Shown in pieces: positions 15,458 to 25,097 of a stretch of DNA of 64,000 nucleotides. Position numbers and translations under genes: made by a program. The first letter of the stretch is position 1. Each line of letters opens with the position of its first letter. The DNA lies in assembly GCF_009829325.1 (NCBI RefSeq), contig NZ_VUOS01000020.1, forward strand, positions 166,234-230,233. The letters run 5' to 3'. The notes under the pieces are model-generated. The model ran no database searches and had not been told where the DNA came from. It was given only the letters and a program-made list of their open reading frames with translations. This stretch comes from Nocardia sp. CY41 (GTDB lineage: Bacteria > Actinomycetota > Actinomycetes > Mycobacteriales > Mycobacteriaceae).

Positions 15458-17644
15458 ATGGCCCCGATCACGCAATCGCGCAATCTGCTGCGGACCTGCC
15501 CGCTCTGTGAGGCGGTCTGCGGCCTGGACATCACCCTGGACGCCGACGACCATGTGACCTCGGTCCGCGGCGACCGCAGCGACCCTTTCAGCAAGGGCTT
15601 CATCTGCCCTAAAGGAGCCAGCTTCGGCCACCTCGACGAGGATCCGGACCGGGTGACCGAACCGCTGATCCGCGATCGTGCGACCGGCACCTGGCGCACC
15701 GCGAGCTGGGACGAAGCCTTCGATTACATCGCCGAGCGGTTTCCCGCCGTCGTGGCCGAGCACGGGAATCAATCGGCCGCCGCTTACTTGGGCAACCCCA
15801 ACGCGCACACCGTGGCGGGCGCCCTGTACGTGCCGATGTTGCTGCGAGCGTTGGGCACCAAGAACATCTACTCGGCCAGCACCGCGGATCAGATGCCCAA
15901 GCAGGTGGCCAGTGGGCTGATGTTCGGCGATCCGCTGACCGTGCCGGTGCCCGACCTGGACCGCACCGATTATCTGCTGATGCTGGGGGCCAATCCGCTG
16001 GAATCGAACGGTTCGCTGTGCACCGCACCGGATTTCCCGGGCAGGCTGAAGGCGCTGCGCGGCAGGGGCGGTCGCTTCGTAGTGGTCGATCCGCGGGTGA
16101 CCCGCACCGCGAAACTCGCCGACGAGCACCTGTTCATCCGGCCGGGCAGCGACGCATACCTGCTGTTCGGCATCGTGCACACACTCTTCGCCGAGCAATT
16201 GACCGACCTGCGCGTCGAGGTCACCGGACTGGAGGAATTGCGCACGGCCGCCGCGCCGTTCGATCCGGACACGGTCGCGGCGCGCACCGGCGTACCCGCA
16301 GCGACGATCGTGCGGCTCGCCCGGGAACTCGCGGCGGCGCCGACCGCCGTGGTGTACGCCCGCATCGGCACCTGCACCGCGGAATTCGGCACGATCACGC
16401 AGTGGCTGGTCGACGCGATCAACGCGCTGACCGGCAACCTCGATTCCCCCGGCGGCGCGATGTTCGCCACCGCCGCGGCCGGCGGCATCCCCCGGACCAG
16501 GCCGTTCCGTGCCGGGCGCTGGACCAGCCGGGTCCGCGAGCTGCCGGAGGCGATGGGCGAGCTGCCCGTCGCGACGCTCGCCGACGAGATCGCCACGCCG
16601 GGCGAGGGGCAGATCCGCGCCCTGGTGACGGTCGCGGGCAACCCGGTGCTGTCCGCGCCGAGCGGCGCCCGCCTGGACGAGGCGTTCGCCGAGCTCGACT
16701 TCATGGTGAGCGTGGACCGCTACGTGAACGAGACCACCAAGCACGCCGATGTGATCCTGCCTCCCCCGCGGCCCACCCAGTCCCCGCACTACGATTTCGC
16801 GCTGCTGCAATTCGCCGTGCGCAACTACACCCGCTACTCGCGTCCGCTGGTCCCGCTGGGTGACCGGCCCTCCGAGCCCGCTGTCCTGGCTCGTCTCGCG
16901 GCCGCGCTGACCGGCAGGCCGCACGACGGCTCCGACGGGGTCGACCCGCTCACCGCCATGGACGAACTCGTCATCGCGGGTCTGCTGCACAAGGCCGGGC
17001 TGGCGGAGCGGCGCGGTGATCTGATCGGGGAGAACAGCACCGAGCAGCGCATCGACCTGATGTTGCGCCTCGGGCCGTACGGCGAATGGAACGGCGGCAC
17101 GCTCAATCTGCAGATGCTTCTGGACAACCCGCACGGCATCGATCTCGGCCCGTTGCAGCCGCGTCTGCCCGGCGTGCTGCGCACGGCGAGCGGGCGGGTG
17201 GATCTGGCCCCGCAGCCGTTGCTGGACGACGTGGCGCGCATGCGGGCGCGGCTGTCCGACGCCGCACCGGAGATCGTGCTGATCGGGCGACGGCAGCTGC
17301 GGTCCAACAACAGCTGGATGCACAACATCGCACCGTTGGTGAGCGGATCGAATCGCTGCACCTTGCATATCAATCCGACCGATGTGGAGCGGCTCGGCCT
17401 CGGCGATCAGGCGGTGGTGAAGTCGGCCGCCGGGACGCTGACGGTCCCGCTGGAGCCGACCGAAGCCATCATGCCCGGCGTGGTGAGCCTGCCGCATGGC
17501 TGGGGCCACGGCGACAGCGGGCAGACCGTGGCGCGCGCGCACGCGGGCGTCAATGCCAATGTGCTCACCGATGATTCGGTGGTCGACGCACCGTCCGGAA
17601 ACGCCGTGTTCAACGGGGTTCCGGTCACGCTGACCCCGGCCTGA
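15458..17644 (+). CDS. Molybdopterin-dependent oxidoreductase (formate dehydrogenase/nitrate reductase-like)
   Basis: 728-aa catalytic subunit of the DMSO-reductase superfamily, binding a bis-MGD cofactor and one 4Fe-4S cluster. The cluster ligands are C14, C17, C21 and C50 (CPLCEAVC and FICPKG). The order is that of the family: a MopB N-domain, MGD-binding blocks (GANPLESNGSL, VVDPRVTRTA), and the C-terminal dinucleotide-binding domain (NSWMHNIAPL, PHGWGHG). The segment where the Mo ligand normally lies reads SASTADQMPK and has no Cys or selenocysteine-type UGA, so the ligand is uncertain. There is no Tat signal, so it is cytoplasmic. The start is ATG 15458, just before the cluster motif. 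No small subunit or moa/mob genes are adjacent. Confidence 0.88.
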   Translation: MAPITQSRNLLRTCPLCEAVCGLDITLDADDHVTSVRGDRSDPFSKGFICPKGASFGHLDEDPDRVTEPLIRDRATGTWRTASWDEAFDYIAERFPAVVAEHGNQSAAAYLGNPNAHTVAGALYVPMLLRALGTKNIYSASTADQMPKQVASGLMFGDPLTVPVPDLDRTDYLLMLGANPLESNGSLCTAPDFPGRLKALRGRGGRFVVVDPRVTRTAKLADEHLFIRPGSDAYLLFGIVHTLFAEQLTDLRVEVTGLEELRTAAAPFDPDTVAARTGVPAATIVRLARELAAAPTAVVYARIGTCTAEFGTITQWLVDAINALTGNLDSPGGAMFATAAAGGIPRTRPFRAGRWTSRVRELPEAMGELPVATLADEIATPGEGQIRALVTVAGNPVLSAPSGARLDEAFAELDFMVSVDRYVNETTKHADVILPPPRPTQSPHYDFALLQFAVRNYTRYSRPLVPLGDRPSEPAVLARLAAALTGRPHDGSDGVDPLTAMDELVIAGLLHKAGLAERRGDLIGENSTEQRIDLMLRLGPYGEWNGGTLNLQMLLDNPHGIDLGPLQPRLPGVLRTASGRVDLAPQPLLDDVARMRARLSDAAPEIVLIGRRQLRSNNSWMHNIAPLVSGSNRCTLHINPTDVERLGLGDQAVVKSAAGTLTVPLEPTEAIMPGVVSLPHGWGHGDSGQTVARAHAGVNANVLTDDSVVDAPSGNAVFNGVPVTLTPA

Positions 17645-17670
17645 CATCCCTCGAATCGCTCCCGCAAATC

Positions 17671-17707
17671 CCGACCGGCCGGAAACAGTTCCGGCCGGTC
17701 GGCTTTT
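17671..17707 (+). terminator. Intrinsic terminator after the molybdopterin enzyme
   Basis: 14-bp perfect stem CCGACCGGCCGGAA with its complement, ACAG loop, followed by CTTTT. It is the only stem-loop in the window with a clear T-run. Confidence 0.9.
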
Positions 17708-17875
17708 AGCTAATCATCCGAAATGCTTGGTACGCACGGAAATCGGAGCCATTCCAGACCGGGATTTCGACGTTTAACCGCGCCGTTATCATCTAAAATA
17801 GATGCATCTCGGTGCGACCGAGGTTCAACGTCGAGCCTGGTGGACCCCAGATTCCGGCGACCAGAGGGGGCGGCG

Positions 17876-18535
17876 ATGCCCGGCACACACAACGGCAGCG
17901 AAGGTGAGCGTGAGCTGCAGGAACGGTACGGCACACAGGATCGGGCGCAGCGGTTCTACGACGACCAGGTGCTCGACCGGCTCAATCCGACCATGATCGA
18001 ATTCATCGGTCGGATGGATATGGCGTTCATCGCCACAGCCGACAAAAGCGGCGAATGCGACGCGAGTTTCCGTGCCGGACTGCCCGGTTTCCTGCATGTC
18101 ATAGACAACCGTACGATCGCCTATCCGGAATATCGTGGCAACGGCGTCATGGCCAGTCTCGGCAATATCCTGGAGAACCCGCACGTCGGGATATTGCTCA
18201 TCGATTTCGTGCGCGACCTCATCGGACTGCACATCAACGGTTCGGCCCGCATCGTCTCCGACCCCGCTCTCCGCGCCACCGTGACCGACCTGCCCGTCGA
18301 CCACAAGGGCCGCGCCGCCCAGCGATGGGTGGTGGTCGACGTGGAGGAAGCGTACATCCACTGCCGCAAGCACATCCCGCATCTCGTCCCGGCCCCGCGC
18401 GAACAGCGCGAGTGGGGCACCGACAACGTCCGCGCCAAGGGCGGCGACTACTTCGGAGCCAAGGTGGAAAAGAGCGAGCTCGCCGACACACCCGAGTGGC
18501 TCGGCCTCTTCGCCAGCGAATCCTCCACAACCTGA
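17876..18535 (+). CDS. Pyridoxamine 5'-phosphate oxidase (PPOX) family flavoprotein
   Basis: 219-aa protein of the split-barrel FMN (or F420) binding family. Seen: MIEFIGRMDMAFIATADKSGECDAS (first strands), the IAYPEYRGNGVMASLGNILENP core segment, and IHCRKHIPHLVP near the C-terminus. These resemble the general PPOX family more than true PdxH. It probably reduces or oxidises a small molecule in the cytosol; the substrate is unknown. The start is ATG 17876 with AGAGGGGG 5 bp upstream; the frame extends further upstream without another good ribosome site. Confidence 0.82.
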   Translation: MPGTHNGSEGERELQERYGTQDRAQRFYDDQVLDRLNPTMIEFIGRMDMAFIATADKSGECDASFRAGLPGFLHVIDNRTIAYPEYRGNGVMASLGNILENPHVGILLIDFVRDLIGLHINGSARIVSDPALRATVTDLPVDHKGRAAQRWVVVDVEEAYIHCRKHIPHLVPAPREQREWGTDNVRAKGGDYFGAKVEKSELADTPEWLGLFASESSTT

Positions 18536-18609
18536 GCACCGGCCCGCCGCACGAGTGGCACACCATGGGACCTCTTCTCGGCAGATGACGCAACCATGCG
18601 CCACTGCGA

Positions 18610-18990
18610 TCAGTCTTGGGCGGTGGAGGTTGTGGAGCGGTCGTCCATTGCCGGCGGGGTGGGGTGGGAGCTCGCGGGCTGGAGGACCAGTCCGGCTACC
18701 AGTCCTGCGAGTACGACCACCGGTACCGCGATGACCTTCCAGGACCACCTGCGCTCTCTGCCGACCAGGTACAACGTCTTGATCGCCCACACCGGCAGGG
18801 ACACACTCAGCAGAATCCCGCCGATCACCAGGCCGACAAGCTGATCGGGGACGGTCAGATCACCGAATGGCGACCATTCGAGATGGACCCACAAGAGCAC
18901 CGCAACACCGAAGACCGCCCCCGTCAGCGCCGCGCCACCCGGCGCGGTGGCGGTGCGCTGTCCACCCCTCCGTAATTCCCTCGCGCGCAT
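18610..18990 (-). CDS. Small membrane protein, unknown function
   Basis: 126-aa protein with an Arg-rich N-terminus and three predicted membrane helices (about residues 22-35, 52-72 and 86-103), ending in a polar Ser/Thr tail. No family recognised. The start is ATG 18990. It is convergent with the PPOX gene and 85 bp from the next leftward gene on its right. Confidence 0.6.
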   Translation of the reverse strand: MRARELRRGGQRTATAPGGAALTGAVFGVAVLLWVHLEWSPFGDLTVPDQLVGLVIGGILLSVSLPVWAIKTLYLVGRERRWSWKVIAVPVVVLAGLVAGLVLQPASSHPTPPAMDDRSTTSTAQD

Positions 18991-19075
18991 GGGATGTATC
19001 GATCAGAACCTCCCTCGTGTCCAGAACAATGGGCGTGAACGATGACCGTATCCGGAGCCCTGGCAGATTCGCGTG

Positions 19076-19774
19076 TCACCGCCACCGATGCACGGCGGCC
19101 AGTCGCCTGACCTCCGCTTCGATCGAGTCCCTGGACGTGACGTCGTGCAACCAGCGATCGACTAGGCTCGGCAACCGACGCATCGTTGTCGCAGCGGGAG
19201 AGTCCTCGTCGTACTCCGCCATCGGGGTGGGCCAGCGTTCGGCTCCCACGATCGGATGCACGAGATCGTCTGATATCCGGCTGGCGAAGATTGCGGCACG
19301 AACCGTGAGAGCAGCCTCTCTCGGGATCGGATTATCGGCGATACGGACCATGAATTCGGTCGCCTGCGCGGGAAGAACTGGGCGGCCTGGCGCGGATGAT
19401 GTGGCCAGCCGCGCCAATTCACCGCTTACCGATTTCGGGAGAACTCGTTCTCCCGCCCAGCAGCCCTCCCGAACGAATCGGCTGTAGAGCATGACGGGAA
19501 CAGTAAAGCTATCTAACGTTCCGTCATCGAGATGGGCTCCGCTCAACCGGAGCAGCAGTCCATCCACGAAGTCGCGTTCGATCGGCGACTGCCTGCGAAA
19601 ATCGTCCACGACGGTGAGCGGTATATGGCCCGCCATCGCCCACCGCCACACGATCTCTCGATCGGTACCGATCACCGCCCACAGCCGATCGATGACCGCC
19701 AACAACGAGCTTCCGACTGACGTGATCTCATGAACTCCCCCTTTGGCCGAATTCGGCGCTAGGCCGACGCACAT
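19076..19774 (-). CDS. Hypothetical protein, unknown family
   Basis: About 232 aa from ATG 19774, soluble, no recognised domain. It is rich in charged helices (RQSPIERDFVDGLLLRLSG, RVLPKSVSGELARLA) and has a C-terminal segment SLVDRWLHDVTSRDSIEAEV. The start is uncertain: the frame also begins at TTG 19843, and later TTG codons near 19700 are possible. It lies between another hypothetical and the gtrA gene with no clear operon partner. GC content and codon use look a little less biased than in the core genes, so acquisition is possible but not shown. Confidence 0.5.
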   Translation of the reverse strand: MCVGLAPNSAKGGVHEITSVGSSLLAVIDRLWAVIGTDREIVWRWAMAGHIPLTVVDDFRRQSPIERDFVDGLLLRLSGAHLDDGTLDSFTVPVMLYSRFVREGCWAGERVLPKSVSGELARLATSSAPGRPVLPAQATEFMVRIADNPIPREAALTVRAAIFASRISDDLVHPIVGAERWPTPMAEYDEDSPAATTMRRLPSLVDRWLHDVTSRDSIEAEVRRLAAVHRWR

Positions 19775-20006
19775 GCCGGTTGACGCCGCAGGATTGCTGG
19801 CTCCAACCGACTGTGTACGAGTGATCCCGGATGGCCAACTCAAAATCTATGACGCGCTCGGCTCCGCGTCGCTTCCATCAATTCGGGACAGGATCACATT
19901 CGGCTGCAATGAGGCAACGCCTGGAGCCGGAGCCAGCTGCGTAGCAGGCTCGTCGTTCCAGAACAACTCCCCGCCGCTGCGCGGCAGGGGCGCGGCCGTG
20001 CGACGG

Positions 20007-20567
20007 TCAGCGGATCTTGAAGATCACCAAGCGCTGGACGACGAAGTTGATGACGGTGGCCGTGCCCTGGGCGATGACGAAGGCCAGAGGCTGGCGCCAC
20101 CACTCGCCGGGGAGGGTGAAGTAGAGCAGGTTGTTGATGCCGACCTGCACCGCGAAGGTCACCGCGTAGAGCGCGACGACCGCCAGGAAGCGGAGGCGGC
20201 TGGGCGCGGCCTGGAAGGTCCAGCGGCGATTGATCAGGTAGGCCGTCGTGGTGCCCGCCACGAAGCCGATGGACTTGGCGACGCCGACCGGGAGACCGAC
20301 CAGGTTGAGCAGCAGGCTGTAGAGCCCGTAGTCGACGACGGCCGAGAACCCGCCGGTGAGGGTGAACCGGATGATCTGAGTCTTGAGGTCGACCTCGGTG
20401 CCGCCTGGCTCGTCGACCAGGGGCAACTCCGCCGGAAGCGGCAGATGGGGTTCGGCTTGCACGCCGACGAGCGTAGCGTCGAAACGGCGAACGCAGTGAT
20501 TCGGTTCTAAACCGACGAGTTCGTCACTACCCAGGGGTAGAGCGACCCCGCTCCCATCTGTCGTCAT
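20007..20567 (-). CDS. GtrA-family protein next to dprE1 (Rv3789-like)
   Basis: 186-aa membrane protein whose C-terminal 120 residues match the four-helix GtrA domain of mycobacterial Rv3789 (RFTLTGGFSAVVDYGLY, TAYLINRRWTFQA, FVIAQGTATVINFVVQR, VIFKIR end). Rv3789 is linked to decaprenyl-phosphoryl-arabinose handling and has been proposed as a membrane anchor or flippase for the arabinan machinery. Here it is divergent from dprE1, with 13 bp between the two called starts. The start at ATG 20567 gives a 60-residue polar N-terminal extension; GTG 20462 would give a protein closer to the mycobacterial length. Confidence 0.88.
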   Translation of the reverse strand: MTTDGSGVALPLGSDELVGLEPNHCVRRFDATLVGVQAEPHLPLPAELPLVDEPGGTEVDLKTQIIRFTLTGGFSAVVDYGLYSLLLNLVGLPVGVAKSIGFVAGTTTAYLINRRWTFQAAPSRLRFLAVVALYAVTFAVQVGINNLLYFTLPGEWWRQPLAFVIAQGTATVINFVVQRLVIFKIR

Positions 20568-20580
20568 ACCTGTAGCCTCT

Positions 20581-22068
20581 ATGCCGATGTCCACGAAAGC
20601 TCCGACCGCCACCAAGACAACCGGGAACGACAAAGGCGCCGGCGTCGCGAACGACGGCCCGGCCGCGGGCAGCGCGTTCACTCTTCCGACGCGCACCCGT
20701 ACGTTGACCGGGTGGGGTCGCACCGCACCCACCTCTTCCGAAGTGCTCTCGACCAGCGATCCCGAACTGATCGCCAAGGCAGTCGCCATGGTCGCCGAGG
20801 ACAACGACGGCAAGCCCGCCCACCTGCGGCGCGGCGTGATCGCCCGCGGCCTCGGCCGCTCCTACGGCGACCACGCGCAGAACGCGGGCGGCCTGGTCGT
20901 CGACATGACCGCGCTGAACAACATCCACCGCATCGACCGCGACACCCGCATCGTGGACGTGGACGGCGGGGTCAGCCTGGACCAGCTCATGAAGGCCGCG
21001 CTGCCGTTCGGGCTCTGGGTCCCGGTGCTGCCCGGCACCCGCCAGGTGACCATCGGCGGCGCGATCGCCTCCGACATCCACGGCAAGAACCATCACAGCG
21101 AGGGCAGCTTCGGCAACCACGTGCGCTCGATCGATCTGCTCACCGCCGACGGGCAGGTGCAGCACATCACGCCGAAGCGCAACGCCAAGCTGTTCTGGGC
21201 GACCGTCGGCGGCAACGGGCTCACCGGCATCATCCTGCGCGCGACCATCGAGATGGTGCCCACCGAGACCGCCTACTTCCTCAACGACGGCGTGAAGACC
21301 ACGACGCTCGACGAGACCATCGCCGCGCACAGCGACGGCAGCGAGGCGAACTACACCTACTCGAGCGCCTGGTTCGACGTGATCAGCCCGCTGCCCAAGC
21401 TGGGCCGGGCCACGATCACCCGGGGCAGGCTGGCCAAGCTCGACGAGCTGCCCAAGCGGCTGCGCAACAAGCCGCTGAAGTTCGACGCGCCGCAGCTGAT
21501 GACCGTCCCGGACATCTTCCCGAACTGGACGATGAACAAGCTCACGCTGATGTCCATCGGCGAGGCGTACTACCGGATGGGCGGCAACTACACCGGCAAG
21601 GTGCAGAACCTGACGCAGTTCTATCACCCGCTGGACATGATCGCGGAGTGGAACCGCGGCTACGGCTCCAACGGCTTCCTGCAGTACCAGTTCGTGGTGC
21701 CCACCGAGGCGGTGGAGGAGTTCAAGCGGATCATCGTCGACATCCAGGCGTCCGGGCACTATTCGGCGCTGAACGTGTTCAAGCTGTTCGGCCCGGGCAA
21801 CCAGGCCCCGCTGAGCTTCCCGATGCCGGGCTGGAACATCTGCGTCGACTTCCCGATCAAGCCGGGCCTCAACGAGCTGGTCGGCGAGCTGGACCGGCGG
21901 GTGCTCGAGTTCGGTGGGCGGCTGTACACCGCGAAGGACTCGCGGACCACCGCCGAGACCTTCCACAAGATGTATCCCCGGATCGACGAGTGGATCAAGG
22001 TCCGTCGTAGCGTCGATCCCACAGGCGTATTCATGTCCGATATGGCGAGAAGGCTGGAGCTGCAGTGA
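20581..22068 (+). CDS. dprE1: Decaprenyl-phosphoryl-ribose 2'-epimerase, oxidase subunit
   Basis: FAD enzyme that oxidises decaprenyl-phosphoryl-D-ribose to the 2-keto intermediate on the way to the arabinose donor. 495 aa. Seen: the FAD-binding blocks GLGRSYGDHAQNAGG and PVLPGTRQVTIGGAIASDIHGKN, the conserved FGNHVRS, and a C-terminus ending SDMARRLELQ. The Cys in GWNICVDF is residue 421 (position of Mtb C387, the benzothiazinone-reactive Cys) and the catalytic Lys in YTAKDSR is 452 (Mtb K418), with identical 31-residue spacing. The enzyme should therefore be active and inhibitor-sensitive. The N-terminus is about 30 residues longer than in Mtb. It overlaps dprE2 by 4 nt. Confidence 0.97.
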   Translation: MPMSTKAPTATKTTGNDKGAGVANDGPAAGSAFTLPTRTRTLTGWGRTAPTSSEVLSTSDPELIAKAVAMVAEDNDGKPAHLRRGVIARGLGRSYGDHAQNAGGLVVDMTALNNIHRIDRDTRIVDVDGGVSLDQLMKAALPFGLWVPVLPGTRQVTIGGAIASDIHGKNHHSEGSFGNHVRSIDLLTADGQVQHITPKRNAKLFWATVGGNGLTGIILRATIEMVPTETAYFLNDGVKTTTLDETIAAHSDGSEANYTYSSAWFDVISPLPKLGRATITRGRLAKLDELPKRLRNKPLKFDAPQLMTVPDIFPNWTMNKLTLMSIGEAYYRMGGNYTGKVQNLTQFYHPLDMIAEWNRGYGSNGFLQYQFVVPTEAVEEFKRIIVDIQASGHYSALNVFKLFGPGNQAPLSFPMPGWNICVDFPIKPGLNELVGELDRRVLEFGGRLYTAKDSRTTAETFHKMYPRIDEWIKVRRSVDPTGVFMSDMARRLELQ

Positions 22069-22826
22069 TCAATGCCGTTGGCAACCCCCAGTCGATTCTG
22101 CTGCTGGGCGGCACCTCGGAGATCGGCTTGGCGATCTGCGCGGAGTACCTGAAGAAGGGCCCCGCGCGCGTCACCCTCGCGGCATTGCCCGGTGACCCGC
22201 TGCGCGAGGGCGCGGTCGCCCAGATGAAGGCGGCGGGCGCGAGCCAGGTCGACGTCATCGACTTCGACGCGCTCGACACCGAGAGCCACCCCAAGGTGAT
22301 CGACGCCGCCTGGGACGCGGGCGACGTGGACGTCGCGATCGTCGCCTTCGCCCTCGACGGCGATCCCGAGGAGCTGTGGCAGAACCAGGGCAAGGCGGTG
22401 CGGGTCGCCCAGATCAACTACACCGCCGCGGTCTCCGTCGGCGTGCTGGTCGGCGAGAAGATGAAGGCGCAGGGCTTCGGGCGGATCATCGCGATGTCCT
22501 CGGTCGCCGGTGAGCGGGTGCGGCGCTCGAACTTCGTCTACGGGTCGACCAAGGCCGGTCTGGACGGGTTCTACCTCGGGCTCGGCGAAGCGCTGCGGCC
22601 GCACGGCCCGCGCGTGCTGGTGATCCGGCCCGGCATGGTGCGCACCCAGTTCTCGGCGCACGTCAAAGAGGCTCCGCTCACCGTCGACAAGGAAGACGTC
22701 GCCGCGCTGGCGGTCGCGGCCTCGCAGCGGGGTAAGGAACTGGTCTGGGCGCCGGGAGCCTTCCGCTACGTGATGATGGTGCTGCGGCACGTCCCGCGCG
22801 CCATCTTCCGCAGACTGCCGATCTGA
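22065..22826 (+). CDS. dprE2: Decaprenyl-phosphoryl-2-keto-ribose reductase
   Basis: Short-chain dehydrogenase that reduces the DprE1 product with NADH to give decaprenyl-phosphoryl-D-arabinose. 253 aa. Seen: the cofactor motif LLLGGTSEIGLAI, the AMSSVAGERVRRSNFVYGSTKAG block carrying the Ser, Tyr and Lys of the SDR triad, and a basic C-terminus (RAIFRRLPI). The start GTG 22065 overlaps the dprE1 stop, so the two subunits are translationally coupled, as expected for a heteromeric epimerase. Confidence 0.96.
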   Translation: MINAVGNPQSILLLGGTSEIGLAICAEYLKKGPARVTLAALPGDPLREGAVAQMKAAGASQVDVIDFDALDTESHPKVIDAAWDAGDVDVAIVAFALDGDPEELWQNQGKAVRVAQINYTAAVSVGVLVGEKMKAQGFGRIIAMSSVAGERVRRSNFVYGSTKAGLDGFYLGLGEALRPHGPRVLVIRPGMVRTQFSAHVKEAPLTVDKEDVAALAVAASQRGKELVWAPGAFRYVMMVLRHVPRAIFRRLPI

Positions 22827-22955
22827 CTTCGGCGAACGAGCTCGGTGCCCGCGTGATCGGTGATCGCGCGGGCACCTATCGTCTGACGGAGTGGACCCTG
22901 TGAACCCCGGAGGCGCCATGCGAGTAATCCAGTGCGACGAGCGCGGAGCGGTCCG

Positions 22956-24995
22956 TTGAGCACGGCGACGGCGACGGACGAAGCGCCGCCGCGGCCCGCC
23001 GATCCGGCCCCGGCGCGGGGTCGGAAGTCGCTCGCGGTGCGGCAGATCGTCTCGGGTGTCGGCGAGGCCGCGCTCGCGGCGATCGTCGCCGCGGTGGTGG
23101 CCGCCGTCGGGCTCGTCGCGTTCTCGCTGGTGCAGTGGCCCGCCTTCAACTCCTCGAACGTGACGCGCGCGCTCACCACCGTGGGGCAGGTCGGCGCGGC
23201 GGTCCTGCTCGCCGTCGCGATCGCGCTGCTGCGCCTGCGCAAGTGGCCCTGGGTCGCGAAACTGCTGTCCTGGGTCGGTCTTTCGACGTTCGTCACGTTC
23301 ACGCTCGGCATGCCGCTGGCGGCGACGAAGCTGTATCTGTTCGGCGTCTCCGTGGATCAGGAGTTCCGCACCGAGTTCCTCACCAGGCTCACCGATTCCG
23401 CCGCGCTGCGCGATATGACGTACGCGGATCTGCCGTCGTTCTATCCCGCCGGCTGGTTCTGGATCGGCGGGCGAGTGGGGAATCTGCTCGGGCTGGACGG
23501 CTGGGAAATGTTCAAGCCGTACGCGATCGGCTTCCTCGCGGTGGCCGCGGTCGTCGCGCTGGTGCTCTGGTCGCAGCTGATCCGCGCGGATTGGGCGGTG
23601 GGCGTCACGGCGGCGAGCACGGCGGTCACCCTGGCTTACGCCGCGCCCGAGGCGTACAGCGCCGTCATCGTGCTGCTGCTGCCGCCCGCCCTGGTGCTCG
23701 CCTGGGGCGCGCTCTACCGTCCGCTGGAGGACGTGCGGAACGCGGCGGGCGCCGAGCAGCGCACCGCAGGCGGGTGGGGTGCGGTCGTCGGGACCGGGCT
23801 GTTCCTCGGCTGGGCGGCCACGTTCTACACCCTCTACTTCCTGGTGGCCGCCTTCGCGGTCGCCTTGATGGGTCTGCTGGCGGCCTTCCTGGCGGTGCGT
23901 GCGCGCCGCGCCGCCGACCATCCGCGGCGTGCTCGCACGGCGACGGACGGGAGCCGCCCCGCCTGGCGCGCGGCGGTGCCACCGCTGGTCCGGCTCGTGG
24001 TGATCGCGGTGATCGCCGGGCTGGTCGCGCTCGTCGTGTGGGCGCCATACCTGGCGAAGGCGCTGCGTGGCACGACCGCGAGCTCCGGAACCGCCTTGCA
24101 CTATCTGCCGGAATCAGGAGCGGAACTGCCCCTGCCGATGTTCCAGCTCTCCCTGCTGGGAGCCCTGTGCCTGCTCGGCACGATCTGGCTGGTACTGCGC
24201 GGCGCGTCGTCGCGGCGCGCGCAGGCGCTGGGCATCGGGGTGGCGGCGATCTACCTGTGGACGCTGCTGTCCATGGTGGCGACCGTTGCGGGCACCACGC
24301 TGCTGTCGTTCCGGCTGGAGCCGGTACTGCTGGTGCTGCTGTCGGTCGCGGGCGCGTTCGGGTTCGTCGAGGGGGCGCGGGCGATCTACCAGGCGTTGAA
24401 CGAGCCCGCCCGGTTCCGGCTCGCGGCGATCGTCGTCGCGACGGTCGGCGCGCTGGCGTTCGCGCAGGACATCCCGCATGTCCTGACGCCGGAAATCACC
24501 ACCGCGTACACGGACACCGACGGTGACGGAAATCGGGCCGACAAACGGGCCGCCTCGGCGGTGTCGCACTACCGCAAGGTGGACGAGGCGCTTGTCGCGC
24601 AGACCGGGCGGCCGCGCTCGGAGACGGTGGTGCTCACCGCCGACACCAGTTTCCTTTCCTTCTATCCCTATTTCGGCTTCCAGGCGCTCACCTCGCACTA
24701 CGCCAATCCGCTCGCCGATTTCGCGGGCCGCGCGGAAACCATCAAGAGCTGGAGCAAGCTGAAGACGTCGCAAGAGTTGCTCGACGCGCTGGCGGCTAGC
24801 CCGTGGCGCGCGCCGGACGCGTTCCTGTTCCGGCGCAACGGCGAGGCCTACACCTTGCGGCTGGCCGAGGACGTCTATCCGAACGACCCGAACGTGGCGC
24901 GCTACTCGGTCACCTTCCCCGAGGAACTGTTCGCCGACCCGCGTTTCACCACCACGAACATCGGTCCGTTCACGCTGGTCACCGTCCACCGCTGA
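22956..24995 (+). CDS. aftA: Galactan 5-O-arabinofuranosyltransferase AftA
   Basis: GT85 integral membrane enzyme that attaches the first arabinofuranose residues to galactan from decaprenyl-phosphoryl-arabinose, on the outer face of the membrane. 679 aa. It carries about eleven helices and a C-terminal periplasmic domain. The segments LGMPLAATKLYLFGVSVDQ, TRLTDSAALRDMTY, PSFYPAGWFWIGGR and AYTDTDGDG match mycobacterial AftA closely. The start is TTG 22956 with GGAG 7 bp upstream; GTG 22932 would add 8 residues. It lies 130 bp downstream of dprE2, probably in the same transcription unit. Confidence 0.95.
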   Translation: MSTATATDEAPPRPADPAPARGRKSLAVRQIVSGVGEAALAAIVAAVVAAVGLVAFSLVQWPAFNSSNVTRALTTVGQVGAAVLLAVAIALLRLRKWPWVAKLLSWVGLSTFVTFTLGMPLAATKLYLFGVSVDQEFRTEFLTRLTDSAALRDMTYADLPSFYPAGWFWIGGRVGNLLGLDGWEMFKPYAIGFLAVAAVVALVLWSQLIRADWAVGVTAASTAVTLAYAAPEAYSAVIVLLLPPALVLAWGALYRPLEDVRNAAGAEQRTAGGWGAVVGTGLFLGWAATFYTLYFLVAAFAVALMGLLAAFLAVRARRAADHPRRARTATDGSRPAWRAAVPPLVRLVVIAVIAGLVALVVWAPYLAKALRGTTASSGTALHYLPESGAELPLPMFQLSLLGALCLLGTIWLVLRGASSRRAQALGIGVAAIYLWTLLSMVATVAGTTLLSFRLEPVLLVLLSVAGAFGFVEGARAIYQALNEPARFRLAAIVVATVGALAFAQDIPHVLTPEITTAYTDTDGDGNRADKRAASAVSHYRKVDEALVAQTGRPRSETVVLTADTSFLSFYPYFGFQALTSHYANPLADFAGRAETIKSWSKLKTSQELLDALAASPWRAPDAFLFRRNGEAYTLRLAEDVYPNDPNVARYSVTFPEELFADPRFTTTNIGPFTLVTVHR

Positions 24996-25097
24996 CATCG
25001 CGGCGGTTGAACTCGCGCGGAGTGGATACCCCTCTCGTTTGTCGGTCCACGCGCAGCGTGGTGGGTACGGAGGGAGCTGTCGAGGAGTGATGCGCGG

